Origin: Bacillota bacterium
Lineage (GTDB): Bacteria; Bacillota; Clostridia; DSM-8532
Assembly (NCBI GenBank): GCA_023426765.1
Contig: JAEZBW010000176.1
Span: 1 to 15,590, forward strand
Length of the DNA: 15,590 nt
Reading direction: 5' to 3'
Of the stretch, positions 13,939 to 15,590 are shown piece by piece (within the stretch, counting starts at the first letter, position 1; every line of letters begins with the position of its first letter). The notes under the pieces are model-generated. The model did not search any database and was not told the DNA's origin. It saw only the letters and a program-made list of their open reading frames with translations. Made by a program: the position numbers and the translations under genes.

Positions 13939-15243
13939 ATGACGAAGTATTTCCATTCAGTGACGCTGGATGAAGATAAATGCAGAGGCTGTACAAATTG
14001 CATCAAACACTGTCCCACCGAGGCCATCCGGGTAAGAAACGGCAAGGCAATCATTATTAAGGAACGCTGTATCGACTGCGGTGAGTGCATTAAAGTGTGT
14101 CCCTACCATGCCAAAAAAGCGGTGACAGATCCATTTTCAATGATCCGCGAGTACCGTTACAAGGTTGCAATCCCGGCTCCTTCACTTTATGGGCAGTTCA
14201 GCCGCAGCTATTCCAGGGACAGGATTTTGCAGGGTCTTGTGGAACTGGGCTTTGATTGGGTGCTTGAGGTTTCCCAGGCGGCCGAGATTGTTTCGGATGC
14301 CACCCGGCAGCTGCTGGCAACGGGAAATCTAAAGAAGCCCGTCATTTCTTCTGCCTGCCCCGCGGTGGTTCGTTTAATTCAGGTCCGTTTTCCGAATTTA
14401 ATTCCAAACCTTTTAAAGATTGAATCGCCCATGGAACTGGCTGCCAGAATTGCGAAGAACACCGTATCCCAGGAGGAGGGATTTCCGCTGGAGGATATCG
14501 GGGTTTTCTTTATCTCGCCCTGCGCAGCAAAGGTCACCAGCGTTAAGGCTCCTTATGAGAAAAAGGAATCCAGCGTCAATGGGGTGCTGGCCATGAAGGA
14601 TATACATATCAGGCTGTTGGATAAAATGCGTAAAATTCCTGCAGATATACAAAGCGATCTGGTCTGTTCCGGGTTTGATGGCGTGGGTTGGGCGCGTTCA
14701 GGCGGCGAAAGCTATGCGCTTCGGAACGAACAGTATCTTGCAGTTCATGGAATTCACAACGTGATAAAAATACTCGAAGAAATTGTAGAGGAACGTCTGG
14801 AGGGCGTGGAGTTTGTTGAATGCCTGTCCTGCACCGAGGGCTGCCTTGGCGGACCATTGACGGTAGAGAACCCCTTTGTGGCAAGAACCAATTTAAAATG
14901 GCAGATCAAAAAGGCAAAACTGAAGGATTTCTCTGATGAAAACAGCTCCAGGGATTATCAGGAACTGCTCTGGACCGAGGATGTGGAGTATAAGCCCATT
15001 CTAAAGCTGGATGACGACATGATGAAAGCAATGAAAAAGATGCAGAAGATGGAGGAGATCAACGAAGGCCTTCCGGGTTTGGATTGCGGCGCATGCGGCG
15101 CACCCAGCTGCAAAGCGCTGGCGGAGGATATCGTCCGGGGGCTGGCCTGCGAAACCGACTGCATTTTCAAGCTGCGGGAAAAGGTCACCAGCCTTTCGGA
15201 ACAAATGAAGGCAATGGAACAGCATACAAAGAAGGAACCGTAA
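13939..15243 (+). CDS. Putative sensory [FeFe] hydrogenase with C-terminal Fe-S domain
   Basis: The 434-residue protein has two N-terminal [4Fe-4S] ferredoxin motifs (C15, C18, C21, C25; C44, C47, C50, C54), a hydrogenase H-cluster domain (about 75-330) and a C-terminal PF04060-type Fe-S motif CGACGAPSC…C (C383, C386, C391 and C404 or C408). H-cluster ligands are present: SSACP (C140), SPCAAK (C195) and CLSCTEGC (C298, C302). Compared with catalytic enzymes, TSCCP reads SSACP, so the proton-transfer cysteine is alanine; the methionine before PC is serine; EVMAC is ECLSC; and the usual glutamate after PCxxK is missing. These changes mark putative sensory (group C/D) hydrogenases. Unlike PAS-bearing HydS it lacks a PAS domain. 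It should sense H2 or redox state, acting with the neighbouring ATPase and DRTGG proteins. The ATG at 13939 follows AAGGAAAGG. Confidence 0.88.
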   Translation: MTKYFHSVTLDEDKCRGCTNCIKHCPTEAIRVRNGKAIIIKERCIDCGECIKVCPYHAKKAVTDPFSMIREYRYKVAIPAPSLYGQFSRSYSRDRILQGLVELGFDWVLEVSQAAEIVSDATRQLLATGNLKKPVISSACPAVVRLIQVRFPNLIPNLLKIESPMELAARIAKNTVSQEEGFPLEDIGVFFISPCAAKVTSVKAPYEKKESSVNGVLAMKDIHIRLLDKMRKIPADIQSDLVCSGFDGVGWARSGGESYALRNEQYLAVHGIHNVIKILEEIVEERLEGVEFVECLSCTEGCLGGPLTVENPFVARTNLKWQIKKAKLKDFSDENSSRDYQELLWTEDVEYKPILKLDDDMMKAMKKMQKMEEINEGLPGLDCGACGAPSCKALAEDIVRGLACETDCIFKLREKVTSLSEQMKAMEQHTKKEP

Positions 15244-15348
15244 GCTGTCTTATGTATCTGTACTCTTGCTCGTTCAATGGCAACTTTTTCGATGGAATCA
15301 GGCGTTCAGCTTTTTCAGGCCCGGATAACCGATTGATTTGGAGGAACC

Positions 15349-15590
15349 AATGACCGTTCTGGAATTTGTACAGAAAAATGAATACAACCTGTTAAGCACG
15401 ATGACCGCTGCTGCAGAAAGAACCATCACGGGAGCATATATCTGCGATCTGCTGAGCATGGCCATGGCTGGTGTAAAGGATGGGGATCTCTGGATAACCG
15501 TACATACAAACATCAATATCGTTGCCGTTGCTTCTTTAACAAACGCCGCCTGTGTTGTCATTCCCGAAACCATTCCGGTTGAGGAGAGCA
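15349..15590 (+). CDS. Second DRTGG-like protein, truncated by the window end
   Basis: The open frame from the ATG at 15349 runs off the window after about 80 codons. The product begins MTVLEFVQKNEYNLLS and includes a GAYICDLLSMAMAGVKDGDLWITVHTNINIVAVASLTNAACVVIP-type stretch. That gives the DRTGG-like pattern of ligand-binding strands, as in the gene at 13136. A good ribosome binding site, GGAGG at 15339-15343, stands five bases before the ATG. The 105 bases separating it from the hydrogenase gene contain no terminator, so it is probably the fourth gene of that operon. In related clostridial clusters this gene is followed by PHP-domain, NuoE/NuoF-like and HydA genes, but those lie outside what can be seen here. 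Confidence 0.75.

Overview
The window looks like chromosomal DNA from an anaerobic, low-to-mid GC Bacillota of the Clostridia type; the species cannot be named. The evidence is the gene content: rsfS-leuS, a clostridial histidinol-phosphatase, DUF1540 and DUF1858 mini-proteins, a Na+-pumping decarboxylase, and a sensory-type [FeFe] hydrogenase next to DRTGG and anti-sigma-like kinase genes. Strong AGGAGG-type ribosome binding sites and sigma-A promoters with 17-base spacers fit the same picture. I see no phage, insertion sequence with a transposase, CRISPR array, rRNA or tRNA.

Layout. (1) 1-4171, plus strand: the tail of an unidentified gene, then rsfS, leuS and a uroporphyrinogen-decarboxylase-family protein. 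(2) 4206-6911, minus strand: a PHP-type histidinol-phosphatase and a long-chain acyl-CoA synthetase-like enzyme, separated by a REP-like palindromic element that contains the synthetase stop codon. (3) 6912-7441: about 530 bases without a confident gene. It holds divergent promoters, several strong dyads and an 11-base direct repeat, and is the least explained part of the window. (4) 7445-9237, plus strand: a DUF1540 mini-protein and a membrane PP2C-like phosphatase with an outside LysM domain. (5) 9326-9444: a 119-base palindromic MITE-like repeat that probably also terminates the next gene. (6) 9482-12557, minus strand: an ApgM-family phosphomutase (or homoserine kinase) and the oadG-oadB pair of a Na+-translocating decarboxylase. 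(7) 12794-15590, plus strand: a DUF1858 protein, then a hydrogenase-sensor operon of a DRTGG protein, an HATPase (RsbW-like) protein, a putative sensory [FeFe] hydrogenase and a second DRTGG protein that runs off the end.

The most interesting system is the last block. The hydrogenase keeps the four H-cluster cysteines but lacks the proton-transfer cysteine and the flanking methionines of catalytic enzymes, and carries an extra C-terminal Fe-S domain. It is translated with a small kinase-like ATPase and DRTGG ligand-binding modules. This suggests an H2 or redox sensor feeding a phosphorylation or anti-sigma output. Its promoter has a perfect 8-base dyad over the -35 box and shares TTGCATGCAG, at the same place, with the promoter of the acyl-CoA synthetase-like gene. 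Functional statements are inferred from family motifs; no database search was run.
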